Shown: one piece after another, positions 24,236-37,339 of the stretch | How positions within the stretch are numbered: position 1 is the first letter of the stretch | How the letters are laid out: every line of letters begins with the position of its first letter | Notes under the pieces: model-generated | Database searches by the model: none | What the model was told of the DNA's origin: nothing | What the model saw: only the letters and a program-made list of their open reading frames with translations | Program-made: the position numbers and the translations under genes | NCBI GenBank assembly: GCA_963969495.1 | Contig: OZ018335.1 | Location: 83,310,354 to 83,374,353 of the forward strand | Source of the DNA: Ceratothoa steindachneri | Taxonomy: Eukaryota; Arthropoda; Malacostraca; Isopoda; Cymothoidae | Reading direction: 5' to 3' | Length of the DNA stretch: 64,000 bases

Positions 24236-25919
24236 ATTTCGGAGTTGAAGTTAATTTAAGGGAGTGGAAGAAGGAAGTTTGAGTTAATTAGAAGCAAACT
24301 TTCAAACGAAAAAAAAAATCCTATCCTCTATTACTGACCTAGCTATTTAGATATGATCGAGGTAGAAATGACAAAGATTTAGATAAATGGTACACCAAGA
24401 TATCGATGATGATTTTTTAATTATTAGTTTTTATAATAAGATAATAGTTTGTTTCATTTTTCTAAAATATTTCAAATTTGTCAACAATCCTAGTTTCCGA
24501 ATTATTATGTTTTCAATTCATATATTCAATGCTTTTCCTTCATTAATTTCTAAATATAATTCGCTTTCAATGTGTTTAATAACAATAGTCTTATTTTATA
24601 TTAGATGTGGCCAGGCTATACATCTAGCGAACGGAATTCCTGAGGAAATGTGGATGAGTGCATTTGGGCTAAATGTCTTCACGGTGCAGCATGCATTAAC
24701 ACAAATGATAGTCTGAGTTTATCCTATTTTGGTTTTATTTCCTCTTTTAATAATGTTCATTGATTTCCATTATTTAACATAAAATTCTTAGTATAAATAT
24801 TAATAGCCTGGCTTAATTTAAACTATGATGAATTCTTATGACATGATGAGAGCGTTAAGTTATTTGAAACCTTTTCTAAACACTTTGGAAAAATTTGAGG
24901 AGAATTGAGACGCTGGTTTACTCTAATTGGCTCCCTAAAAGATAATATCGATAGAGCATTTATCTTTACAGGTTATAGTTATTCTTCCCCCGACGACATT
25001 GTCAAGTAATTGATGTGAGGCTTCATCTATCTATCTCTTTGTCAGCACCATGACTGCAGTGATCGCTTGGTGTTTCATTCTTTTATGTGAGTATTACAAG
25101 ATTCTCCAGGGGTAAAGAGTTAGTTGTTTTTATAAGAATAACTAAACACAGCAATAAAAAACATGACAGGAGTCAAAAATGATAACCGAAAGCGAGAAGT
25201 TAAAATTAAATATATAATCCTAAACCGTTGAAAGCAAATGGGTGAAAATCTATTAATAAGAAATTGATTAATATCTTAAAAAATAACTAAATTAAATAAT
25301 AATCCTACGAGTTTAAAATATGCATAATAAACATGAATAAAATTCTAGTGAAATAAAAAAATTGTAAACTATAGCAATAAAGTCGAAAGCAAGGGATGAA
25401 GAAATCGATTAAACAGAAGGAGAAAAAAATATTAAATAATCCCATGAGCTGCAAATATGAATAATAAACATGAATCAAGCGGAATACAGAAAATTCCCTA
25501 TAAACCACAGCAAGAGAGAATTATAAGGGCAGGGCGAACAATCGAAAATAAGTTAGATCAGGGGGTATGTAATTGAAGCAGGTATTAATAAATGGAGCGA
25601 AGCAAGTAATTCAATTAAGTTGAATTTTAAATGATTGAACATTAAATGATACGAGTAGACTATTGCACGAAAGTTTAAATCGTAAATAATCAATAATGGC
25701 GAGGTCAAAAGGACGACTAAAACATTAAATTAAGGAAAAGTCAATAATAAACCAGATCGTTTAGATATTAATGGGATAAATTAATTAAAATAGAAATAAA
25801 AAATTCTCTGCACGAGTACTAACCTTATAACGGTGAAGCTGGGAGTAACAACTGATATTACGGACAGAATTAGGCCGAAAGAAAACTATTAAGAGTTATG
25901 TGGTTGTTTGTTCATTTGT
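24236..25919. repeat. AT-rich stretch with a local tandem repeat (25,296-25,515)
   Basis: Most of this interval has no feature. A 109-codon frame at 24,387-24,716 shows no known domain. At 25,296-25,433 and 25,434-25,515 there are imperfect copies of one unit, period about 138 bases. Shared blocks are aaataat, ataataaacatgaat and cta(t/c)a(g/c)caa. The repeat lies just downstream (3') of the minus-strand Penelope element and may belong to its flanking repeats. Confidence 0.45.
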
Positions 25920-28420
25920 CTATATAGTGAATAATTCAAGGGATGATGAATAATCATTGAGTTCCTGGTTTATTTGTTTGATGTAAAGTGATTCAAGAAT
26001 TTTTAAATTCAGAGAACAGGAAGCAGAAGAGAGTATACTAAAGGAATCAGGGTCGAGCGGGTGGTTATGTTTAAGTGAATGTTCTCGTATAGAGGAAAGT
26101 TCGGGTTTGGAGATCGGAATGGTGGTTCTGTATGATACTCCGATATGCTTAGCAATCGTACATCTTAATTGTAAACTTGTTTGGTCTACATAGCGACTTT
26201 GGCAGGTCGCACAAGTGAATTGATAAATGATGAAGGAACGCAGGCATAATGGTAGTGATTCTTTGTGTCGAAGGAAAGTGTAGACACCAAGAGGATTAGA
26301 ATTAATTTGGAGAAACTTGCATTGGGGAAAGTATTTATTAAGAGTCGAGAGTAAAGCTTTGTTGAATTTGGTATCAAGTAGAATATAAGGCAGTTTTAAG
26401 AATAGTTTTTGTTTGGGGACAGTTATTAGAGGGGTTTTGTGAGAGAACATTTTAATAAGAAATTGGAATTAAGTCTGTCAAAAAGATGGTCTGGGAAACA
26501 ATTAAAATGAAAAAAGCTCCTAAGATATTTCTATTTCGGAATAAAAGTGAAACCAATTTGACCTGATTTTTTAAGCTCTGTGTATACGGTTTATGATGGC
26601 AGAATGTTTGAAATTAGTAGGAGTACAACTAAAGAAGTGTGTGCCAAGTTGGTGGTAGTGGGTTTCCTGTAAGCTGATGTGTTAAATTTAGAACCAACTT
26701 TTGAAACAGTGACATCCAGAAAAGAGATTTTATTGTATAATTCTGTCTCCATGGAAAATTTAATATTAGGGTGTTGTTGATTTAAATAATTTAAAAATAA
26801 TGGGGCATGATCTTTGTGTTTAAAAATAGGGAATCAGTCATCGATAAATCTTTTAAACACTAACGGTTTATATTCAACGGGACAGTCCCTTAACCAGTTT
26901 TTTTCGTGGTAGGATAAAAAAAGCATTAGCAAAGCTGGGACCCAATGGAAAGCCCATGGCCATTCCATCGTGTTGAATGTACAAAATCTCATTAAAAAGA
27001 ACACTCTATTTTCAACGGACAATTTTAATAAGGTAGAGAAAAGAGACTTGGTTAGACCTAAAATGATATCTTTTGATTAAAAAAGGGTATCGGTTATAAT
27101 TTTGCAAGTTTTCATGACAGGTACATTAGTAAATAGAGACTCTACATCGATTGAAGTCATAAACGAGTGGTGCAAATCTAATTGAGAAACGTAGCTGTCA
27201 AATTCGAAAGAATCTTTCAAAGTGAATTCGTTGCGAGTGAGAGGTTAATTATGGGGACTAGAAACTTGGCTAAGTTAAAACTAGGGGTGTTAATGGCACA
27301 TAATATTGGACAGAGAGGTAATCCTACCTTGTGAGTTTTTGGTAAACCATAGGTAATACCTAGCAATGTTATAAGAACTTTTAATGAGTTAAACATAACA
27401 TGAGCAAAGGGAATGATAAATGATTGGCTTACCTTGGGAAAAGGAGTAATACTGTATCCAGGGATTTATGATATTTCGTTCCAGAGAATATCGTTGCCGT
27501 CTGGAGTAGCTTATTCCTCTTGTTAGTATTTTAGGTAAGCTATCTTAAACTTTCTCTTGTAACAATGAATTTACTGAAAAAGATGTCCAGAACGCCATTA
27601 GTTATGAATACGTTGAAGTTGACTCTTTTGAGAGAACTGAGAGAGCCGACGCTTTTTCTTTTGTGCTGGAGTCTTTGTCATGAGTCACGCGATATTAAAT
27701 TTTAGTGAAAAATTCAACACCCGGTAACATCAAAGTTTAGCCAAGCAAAATTATCATTCTTCAGAAAATTACTGAATATTTTATCTTTTAATTAATGACC
27801 AATGAAATATATAAATTAATGAAAATGACAATGAAATCAAACATAAATTATTATAATGTACCCGAAGCAAACAGTTGGTTGTAAAAATTCACAGAGAATA
27901 TTTTTCTTTTTTAGAGAACGTAAAAAGTTGTTTATTTTGTCTACAATTTGCAACATGTGTTTAAATGGATCTTTATCCAGTTTAAAAAATTTACAGGAGT
28001 CCGAAAGAATTTTTTGCATTTTAGAAATATTATCAGACTGATTCAAAATGACCACACCTTTTCCTTTATCCGTTTTGGATATCACGATAGAATGATCTTT
28101 ACGGAGGTTGGACAGTATATTAAAATCTTTGAAACTGAATACAGGGCAGAAAACTTTAAAGCTGTTATATTTATAATAGAATCTATTGGCCAAATACTTA
28201 ATATCATCTATGAAATTTGATCCTGGTTTTGACATAGAGAGGGGGTTAATTCGGTGGCACAGTTTTTCGAAATACAAAAAGTAACGATAGAAATCTAATT
28301 TAAAGACCGGGAGTCTGAAATCTAGTCCCAGAGACAAGATACTTTTTTTCCTGAGTGGTCAGAACTTCGTTGGAATAATTAAAGATGACATCATCACTAG
28401 AACAATTTAAATAGAAATGG
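25920..28420 (-). mobile_element. Penelope-like retroelement, long but inactive
   Basis: On the minus strand the N-terminal part is at 28,337-27,837 (FKLDFYRYFLYFEKLCHRI, then DHSIVISKTDKGKGVVIL, the diagnostic Penelope N-terminal block). Through frameshifts, the RT core follows with MTSIDVESLFTNVPV (about 27,160), the frame 27,022-26,834 with FLSYHEKNWL and the catalytic box FKRFIDD, and then ISFLDVTVSK near 26,720. The frame 26,450-25,920 is the linker plus endonuclease: FIIYQFTCATCQSRYVDQTS, EHSLKHNHPLD and LESLYIKQINQELN. In the GIY-YIG domain the two tripeptides are degraded (YQF and YVD), so nuclease activity is doubtful. The order RT then GIY-YIG is that of Penelope-like elements, which prime reverse transcription at a nicked target. 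At least four frame breaks. Confidence 0.85.
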
Positions 28421-28693
28421 CTACCATTTGGCCACAAATGGTAGCAGAATTATATTTATCAACTTGTCTACGTATAAAGCTATATAAAATAGTGTAATCC
28501 AAAAGAGAAACTGAAGACTTAAGAGACGATGAGAAACGAGTAATATCTGAAGAGAATTTAGTCACGAGACGTTGCTTGTGGCGAATCTCTTGCAGAAGTA
28601 ATTTAGATCTCTAAGATCGCTTGGACATCTAAACCATCGCATATGTCATAATATTCCTGCTACAAATAAGGTTCCCAAAGAACGACTCCATCA

Positions 28694-28695
<2 letters not shown>

Positions 28696-28789
<94 letters not shown>
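28696..28789. repeat. (AT)n microsatellite
   Basis: Perfect AT dinucleotide run of about 94 bases just upstream of the Penelope-like element's coding part. Confidence 0.98.
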
Positions 28790-28792
<3 letters not shown>

Positions 28793-31700
28793 AGGCAGTT
28801 CAGGAGAAATCAAATTAATATATAAAATAGTAAATAAATCTTGCAGTAGTTCTCTCCCTCTACCTTACGAAGTGATTTTCCCTCAAACCATATTCGTTTT
28901 CTAAATTACGACTAATCATATAAATCAGATAAATATTTGTTAATTAGGTTAAGTTTTGAGAAATAAATTGGTTTGTAATTTTATATGTTCCAATTAACAT
29001 TTATTGAGTTAGGCATATCTTTATAAATACTCATTTGCCAGGAACAATAAGTATACATTCTCTAATAAGAGCTTGAATTTAGACCCCCAAAACAAATTCT
29101 TTGTCAAAAGTTTCTTCTTTTAATAATTAAAGATAAGACCTTAATATACGATCAAAGGTAATTATTTTGTAGCCTCTGGAAGCAAATAAAAAATACGCTT
29201 GCTACTTATTTGACGTCATACAAATAAAGAATGAAATTAGCAAACGATAAAATTGCGTTGCCTATTTTTGAAGTCATTGAGATAAGGGAAAGAATTCCTT
29301 GAAAATCGAATAATACTCTTTTGAAAATTCGGGCAAAGAAAGCATTTTCACAACAAAAAAAACCTTTTCTTAATACAGTAAATAGAGCCGTAGATAACAC
29401 AGTGAAATTTTTACAAGTAAATATTATATATTACTTAATATTAATTAAGACCCACCTAAAACCCAGGTTTGGTATGAAAGCCACGAGACTGAAACATGCT
29501 ACAACTCAGTATGCGTTTTGCCTTATCATTTACAGATAGTCAAACCTTTGTTTCCTACTTATCTAGGCGTAAGATAAACTGCTCACTACTCAATATATTC
29601 AAAACTAACCTTTATTCCCAAACCAACTGGACTTTTTAGGACCTTATCTGGATCAAATTGTTTGAAGCAAATCATGAGTTTCCCAATATCCAAGATGTCA
29701 GATTCAGAGAGAAGTTCCGTAATGCGACGAGTGAGTTCAAATGGCATTATCAAATATTTGTTTAAAATAGCTTAGTAATGCGTATATTCATAATCCAATA
29801 TTTATATTCAAGATGTCATGCAAAGTAAATCTCCTATACTTTAAAAATTCCTACGATGATCGATAAGATTCTAATCTGAATAATGTACATCATTTAGTCT
29901 TTATTAGAAGTAGTAAAATAATGAATTGATAAACATGTGTAATTTTATCTTCAATTTTTTATGTTTTTTAAATGATACAATAATTTAATTTCCCCAAATA
30001 TAAAACTTTGTTTAACCTCAATTTTCAATTATAAATCTTAGTTTTCACCAGAGATGTCTGTTTTAACTCATATGCATTATTTTTAAATTTAATTTTTGTA
30101 TTAGTGTGTTGCAAATATGAATTTCTGGTCATCTTAAGATCTTTTGAACTTGTTATTATTTCAAATTCTTAGTTTATTACTTACATAAGTAATTCTGCGC
30201 CTCATCATACTTTCATTTAATACAAACCTCCTATTTTTCAATGAAAGGTAGTTTAACATAGTTTGACGCAGGTGAATGTTTCATTCCTTGATCTAATCTT
30301 ATTTTAGTTTACTTTGCAATAGGTTCCTGGAATCTAAATTTATTATGAATAAAGAGAATTATTATCTAAGAACGCAAAATTGTGATTAAAATAGATGTTG
30401 AATACAAGGAATTGACGCATTATCTTTTGTCGATTTTAAAGTTTCTCCGTTTTTGACGAAGCTATATTCTTTCTTCTATGCAAAGAATAATATCCTATGG
30501 TTCCAAAATAACCTTTTTCCACGATTTAATAATAATTTGAATATGATATAGACTAGATGATAAAATCATATAACTATATTATATTAGAAATTTGGATGAT
30601 TTAAAAAATGGGAGAGTGATTAAAGATAACGTTGATAACCCCAAAACAATCTTATGCACATTATGCTTTACGCGAATCTTTATACTGAGTGCTTTAAGTA
30701 AAAATCTACTAAGATTTATTCAAACTATAGTGTGTTGTATCTTGACACATTTGTAACAGAATGACTAAATATTTCTTATTATTTACCCGTATTTATTCTT
30801 CTTTTGCTTTAATTTTAAACTCTATGCCAAGCTGATCGTCACGTACACAAATGAGGAAACCACATCTAATCCGTTGCTTTACTTAGTCACTACCACCTGT
30901 TATCATAGACACGATTAAAATCCAAAACTTTTTCTACTAAGTTATGAAGGGTGTCTAGAATTAATCCCTCTTTTTCCTAGTATCTAAGGATACGAGTTTT
31001 TCTCTAGTAATAATAACACGAACCTTTTTATATGGAGCCCTTCGACGCCTTCACGTAGATCATCCACGGCCTAAGGAGAGAAATCGTGTGGCTTTAAGTC
31101 CCGTTCTAAAGCAACCATGGATGGTATAATTACAGGCTACTTATTGGTATACTCACCGCATACCCCAACTGAGTCCATTGGACTTGACCTTACAATTGTA
31201 AGATTTAGCGTGTCACCACGGGTGGGTGAAAACGATCCTGTGTCCTGCGAGGAAAAAGTGAAGGCTAAAATTCACAATTGATACAATTCTTTTTGGTCTG
31301 TTTCATTGGTCTTTTCGATACAGTCACTTGCTTGGGGTAAAGGAAGAGCGTGCCGAGGGGAGGGGGAGGTAGGTTGCAGTGTGAAGGTGTCTACTGGCAT
31401 ACTATAACTGCATCCATTGTAGTTTACCTTCCCACAGTCACATACCTTAAAACTCTAGGGGCAATTATAGAGAATGAGAGGAGAGATGTAGGAAAGAGGA
31501 CGGAGGGTTTGCGATGATTAGGATCGGTCTATGTCGATGGTATTCGGCTTAATTTTATCTAATAACATTTATCCACCCAATTCCCTTCTCTTTTTTTATT
31601 ATAAAACGGACCTACTGTTTGTCTTCACAGGGATTAAACTAAAAGTAATTAGGCGTTTTACTCAAACCAATGATTTAACTGACCCGAAGAGAAGTTGACA

Positions 31701-34500
31701 CAAAGGAAAAGTAAAAGACCAGAAATAACTATATTAGAGTTCGAAATTTCTAACTGAATGTTAACCATTCGAATGAAGCATAAAATAACCAAAGTTTGTG
31801 TTGGCGGCAATACAAACATTCTAATTAGATCACAAGTACTCTTTTGAATTTTACAAGGATTAAAATTTTGAGTACTTAACTTTCCTAATTAGAACGCGTG
31901 ATATCTATCATAATAAATAATTATATTAAAGGTTTAAAGGACATGGAAGTTCTATTTAAGGGATAATTTTCTCTACTTAAAAATATCAAGTGATTGAAGA
32001 CTCATATTTCACACACTTGGTTCAAAGAAGTTGCCTTGTGGAGGCACAACTTTAGCATCAATTAAACAATCTTACCCTCAATATTTATTACTAATTTTAT
32101 AGTATATTTCTTATATCGATGTTATAAGGATTACTATATCTATGGTACCCAAAAGATTTATGTTCTCGTCGAAATTATTAAAATACCTTGATTTTATAAC
32201 ATTATGAAAGTAAATCTCGCCGTAAAATAAAAGAGTACCTGCCTAAAATACGAATCCTGGTACTCTTGACAATCTGATTTATTTAGTTAGCCATCAAATC
32301 ATAAACACGGATGGTTATATTATTGGCTTAGTTTGCTTGCTTGAATTACAATCTTAGAGGAGGGGGTGAAATATTTTTAGATTTTATTTCAGCAAATCTA
32401 CTGTATGTGGATATGTCATAATAATTATGCAGGTTTTAGTTACATGCTGCCTAGGAAACTAAAGACTGAATTTCAGCTGGTCGCTATTTCATCATATCTT
32501 CTACCAGCCTAAAAGAAAATGCTTTTGTCCTATTATAATTCAAATGAATTGTGTGGCAGCTATTTAGCTCGAACCTATTCAGAAGGTGGAATTTATCATG
32601 AGGAAAAAACAAAAACAGCAATAAAGTTTATAAGGCCTTTGTCGATTATCATAATGTCCCACTAATTCTCTCTTTTTTCTTTTCTTGCGATTTATTATAA
32701 ATCGTTTTCAGAAGCAGTGGAGTGGAAAAATCTAAATTATCCGCTCTCCCTAATATTGCTGTTTAAACCTTTTTTAGTTTAGCTTGATTACATTATTATT
32801 TCTGGACATTCCAGGCAATTTTCTTTGGAGGAGTATAGCGGCTTTTTAAATTTCTAGCACAAGTGCTAAATAAAAATCTCTTTCGTTCATGGGAATTTCT
32901 ACCTTTATAAATCTAGTTCAAATCTTTTGTTTAAATAAGAATGATGCACAGTCGATACTTCGCTCCGCCTAAAAGTATTAAGACATTAACTGCAACATTT
33001 TATATTAAATTAAATAAAAGTAATCTACTTCTTTAAACTCAGAGGAAATAATGATCCTCTAATTCATATTTTAAGATGCAAGTAATGTAACAAACCAATT
33101 TGATTTACCTAATATTGCAAGAAAAAATATGGTGGATAACAAGCATGTCGGATTAGCAGAGACTCCAAGGTTATTCCCGGGCAGCGAAAAGAATGTATGG
33201 GAGATGATCTTAATTAATATGTTAAAATATAATAAATCCAGTATCAGTTAAAACATATTGTTTTTTAATATGTTTATAGGTTCAGGTAATATTGAATTTG
33301 ATGTTTTTAAAAAAAACTTACAATAGCAATTTATTCCTTATTTGTAGTTTTAAATTTTTTGTAAACATGTTTACAACCAAGCTTTTCAGACGCGCTTGAT
33401 TATTTGACTAAAAAAAAAGAAACATAGTTTATTTTAGTACAGCCCATTATTATCTTAAATCTACGTATGCAACATATTTACAACGGGTTTTTGATTGTAA
33501 GTGGATCAATATCACTGTCTTCATATAATTGATTTTTTGAGTTGACGACTTTATTCCTGCTGAGAGACGCTAAACAAGATTTAGTCTTCCTTTGTCCTTT
33601 TGCATATAAGGAGACCAGAATAGAGATCAACAATCCTAGTTTTCTTTAAAAAGCCCCTTATTTGTATAAAGGAAAAAAAAGCTTTTGATTGAAAGGCAAA
33701 CCTGCTAGCTATATATTACAGAATTTATGATTAAGAATATGACGATCTAAGTTTTAATCATGTTGGTATTTTGGTTACCTTGGTCCATTATCTTAGATTA
33801 TTTAAATTCAATTTGATAGGCTACATCTATACTTGGCACAGCCAGCAACCGCTGCCAAAACCATAATGATGACACCTGGCAACCTTACTCCGTTCTAGTA
33901 CTACTTAATCTGGATGAACAATTATCAATTGCCATCCTCCTAACGCTGGCTGCTTTTCTTGATCCACGCCAATTTTCGAGTGAAATGGAGAGATATCGTT
34001 AAGGGTACGCTAGGGCGAGAGAAGTGATTTCAGTAGGGATGGTCTGGTGGACCTCTGGAACAATGGGTAGATTCAGATGAAATCCTTCAATAGATACTAA
34101 CTATCTTGTCAAGGAATAAGGCAGGGAGGAGGAGGAGAGTGGAACCCCAGTAGAAGTGGGAGAGAAGCAATAAGCAACAACTTGTTGGATTCATCGTAAT
34201 TTTTATCAGCAAAGGTTTCACTGGCAGAATTCATAATGGAGGTGTCGGTTTTTGCGAAGATGGATCAAAAGAGTAACAAGAGAAGTTTTCTCGCACGGGC
34301 AGCCAAATAGCGCTTCTCACCGATTTGTGGTACAACTCAGGTAGGAAAATGTAGATCAATTATTTGCACCAAAATGAGTTAGCTGAAAGAATAACGTACA
34401 TGAGATGTAATGTGGATGCTGGGTTCCTATAATTTGACAAAGTTTTTGTTTGTGGAGATAGAGAAGGAATCATTAGGGCAAGCATATACATTGTTGGAGA
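28790..34500. other. AT-rich gene desert, 5.7 kb
   Basis: No recognised element. The only coding-like stretch I noted is at about 29,534-29,768 (plus): roughly 75 codons with one stop, ending FREKFRNATSEFKWHYQIFV and then a stop. I cannot assign it. The remainder has short homopolymers and no long frame. Confidence 0.5.
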
Positions 34501-37135
34501 CTTGCTAAATTGCTTCCGACGGGACTCAGCGCCTCGTCCGGCCCAAGCTTAGCCTCTTTTGCTTCTTTCTGACAGACTGCTCTACAACCCTACTTCCTCA
34601 CTCCCCCTACAACCTCTTCCACAACTTTCTCTGATTGGCCTCTTATTTCACAGAATAGATGCCGACCAGCTTCCTTTCACCCAACAATCCCTGATTAGGG
34701 CTGATGGGGAAGGGGGCAGAGTCCATTCTCTTCCCTCAAGAACAGTTTAGGGGGGTAACAACCTGCTTCAACCCCACCTACACCTCCTCACCTCCCCTTT
34801 CTTTCTCCTTTCAAACTTTATCGATTTTATGCTGACTCCAAGCAGGGTGGAGCCGCCATGCTGATGGTCAGCCAGGCCACTAGGTGCGAGGAGTGCCCTC
34901 AACTGGCGTCAGCTGGCTTTGCTGGCCCTGTACTCAACCCTCGCAGAGTGGGCTACTGATTGGGGTTATTAGTGTTTGCGGCCCGCAAAACGACAAGGGT
35001 CACCATGCCTATGAATGAAAAAAATCAATCTCCCCTTTACTTCCCATTCACCAGAAAAGGAGCCTCCTTCGGGAAGCTCCAAGAAAAAAATGGAGGTACA
35101 CCCTTCTGTGCGTTCGCAGGTGACCCTCCAAAATACTTCTACAGGAGATGAGGCTTACTTCTCCTCTATGCCTGCGGGTGCAGGTGACTCCCCCTCACAT
35201 AGTTTTCGGGAGTCTTCCTCTTTACATTGGCAGTCCTCCCTCCAACGGGACTGTAAATAAAGCAGGCATCCGGGCCATTATTGACCGGGACCGGGAGCGG
35301 CTCGATAGAGCCAACCCCCTTATGGAGGAGAGAGAAGGCAGTGCCCATCGGTCCATGCCATCCAAAGACCTACCTGCACGGATAAATAGCTTAGAGGGGG
35401 TCAGCGTACGTGCCCCCTCTCTTTCCCAAGGGATGCGGGTTCGCTGGTCAAAGAAAAGACGACAAAAGTTATCTCGAATGGGACCTGTGATGTATCAGTG
35501 TGGGGGGAGGTTCGGTGGATGGCCACATGTAGGCCTCCCTGAGATCGACATGGTGCCTGAGGTAACCAAGCCCCAGAAGAGAGGATCCTCCATGGGGTTG
35601 AACCCAGGCTCGGTGCCAAGCACTAAACAGGTGTGCACCCAATGCAGGTTTCTACTCAGACGGCACGTGTTTTTGAGGCGTCACAAGGAGAAGAGGTATC
35701 TCCTACCGACTGGAGAGAGAAGCGGTTTCATTGCTTACCCTCCTCTCTGAAGAAAGATAAGAATAGGAAAAATAAAAAAAAGCCTTGGGGACGGACGGGT
35801 TTGCTGCTCCTTCGATATGCAACCAAACTAAGATCAGCACGTCCGGCTACAGTGCTCCACCAGGTTGCGAGTCTAGGACCAAGATCAATAGTGCAACAGC
35901 GAAGAGAGGAGCCTTGATTTCGTCGGCGCCCCTCATTCACAGGCTACATGGCCTTTTCGAGCCCGCTGGCTTTAAACGCTTTATCGTTATTCGTTGCACT
36001 GATTGCATCATGTTGGCTAAGTGCAACATGATTCATCATAGGAGAGCCTTAGCTAGTGTAATTGGTAGATAGCCGAAAGTGACGCGTTTCTCGGACGGTA
36101 CCTTTCTGGCGAATGCGTTGAATCCCTCCGAGGTGGCCATAATTAGTGCCCCTCAGACACTTGATGGCACGCCGGTGAGTGTGACGCCGCACTCTTTTAT
36201 GAACTTTGTGAACGGAGTAGTTTATACTAGGGAACTCGTGGACTAGTCCAGAGAAAACATCACCCTAGAGCTGGCAGACCATGGGGCGATCAAGGTTAAT
36301 CGTGTGATGCGAAAACAGGGAGGGGCCTTGAGTCCCACGCCTACACTCTTTATTACGTTCGACTGTGACAACCTACCTGAATCAGTGCGTGCCGGTTAGT
36401 ATCGATACCACGTAAAAGCATTTGGGCCACTTCCGTGGAGGTGCTACTACTGTCACCCCTTTGGCCATACGAATCGCTCCCGTCGACGTGCAAAGTCAGG
36501 GTTACTCGAAGTCTGTGTAAGTTGCTCCAAATCGTGTGTCACTAAGTGTCTCAATTACGCAGAGCCACACCCTACTTCTTCGAAGTAATATGGTGCTTAT
36601 CTCCTAGACAAGGAAATCCTGGCCGTTCAAGCCCCAAATCGTCTCACATTTCGCGAGGCTAAGGATTTGCTTCCGGCGCGTTTGGCTCTGCCTGGGATGT
36701 CTTATGACTCAATACTAAGAAAGACACCTTCTACTCATTGCCCTCCCCAGAACTACGCCCAAGGCCGTTTCAGTGCCCATTCGGAACCGATTTGTAGGTT
36801 GTACTGACCCAAGGCGCTCCTCTGGTAAAGATGACGGTACAAAGTGTCCACACCCAGCCCGGGCTAAAACCAGGACTCCCCTGCTTTTCCCAAGCGTAAC
36901 CGTTTAACGTAAAGCGAGTCGTTAGACTCAGGGGAGGCAACACCCCTGAAGTTGATAGTGAGGCTATTTTCCGCGGTTCCTAAAGCTGCTGCCCGAAAGG
37001 AGGACAGCACTAAAGGAGCTTCGGCACCTTCAGCAACAACCAAGTGGTAAGCTTAGTGGCTCGGAGACGGTGAATCCTCCAAGAGAGGGTGACCCGCCTC
37101 CAAAGCTTCTCTGCTCGCCTAAGTTTTCGAGGTTG
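34500..37135 (+). pseudogene. I/Jockey-like LINE copy 1: ORF1 half
   Basis: GC-richer plus-strand segment. Near 35,600-35,715 it encodes GLNPGSVPSTKQVCTQCRF, then LLRRHVFLRRHKEKRYLLP. This is a C2H2-like finger (CxxC...H) with the last His replaced by Tyr. From 35,930 come an RNA-binding region (FKRFIVIRCTD, later TPVSVTPHSFMNFVNGVVYT and TPTLFITFDCDNLPESVRAG) and two decayed CCHC knuckles at 36,432-36,560 (CYYCHPFGHTNRS; CVSCSKSCVTKC). This order matches ORF1 nucleic-acid-binding proteins of I/Jockey-group LINEs. Several stops are present (for example 36,070, 36,245, 36,399). The element is interrupted at about 37,140 by a LINE in the opposite orientation and resumes near 40,830. Confidence 0.75.
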
Positions 37136-37339
37136 ATTATTATTATTTGAGATAATGAGCACAAAATTGTTGTAGGAAAAGCCTAGCGGTCATGAACTTG
37201 AAAACAAGCTCCCACAGAACACAGTGTCCATATGTCAAGTAAGAAAGCATTAATGCTAGAAGAAAGAAATTAAAATGTGTAAATAAATAAATAAATGAGT
37301 TTAAAATGATTAAAATCCAATGAATATTAAAATTATGAA

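Noticed and set aside
24387..24716. 109-codon plus frame, hydrophobic
   Set aside because: AT-rich composition gives many Phe/Ile/Asn codons; no domain and no second supporting feature.
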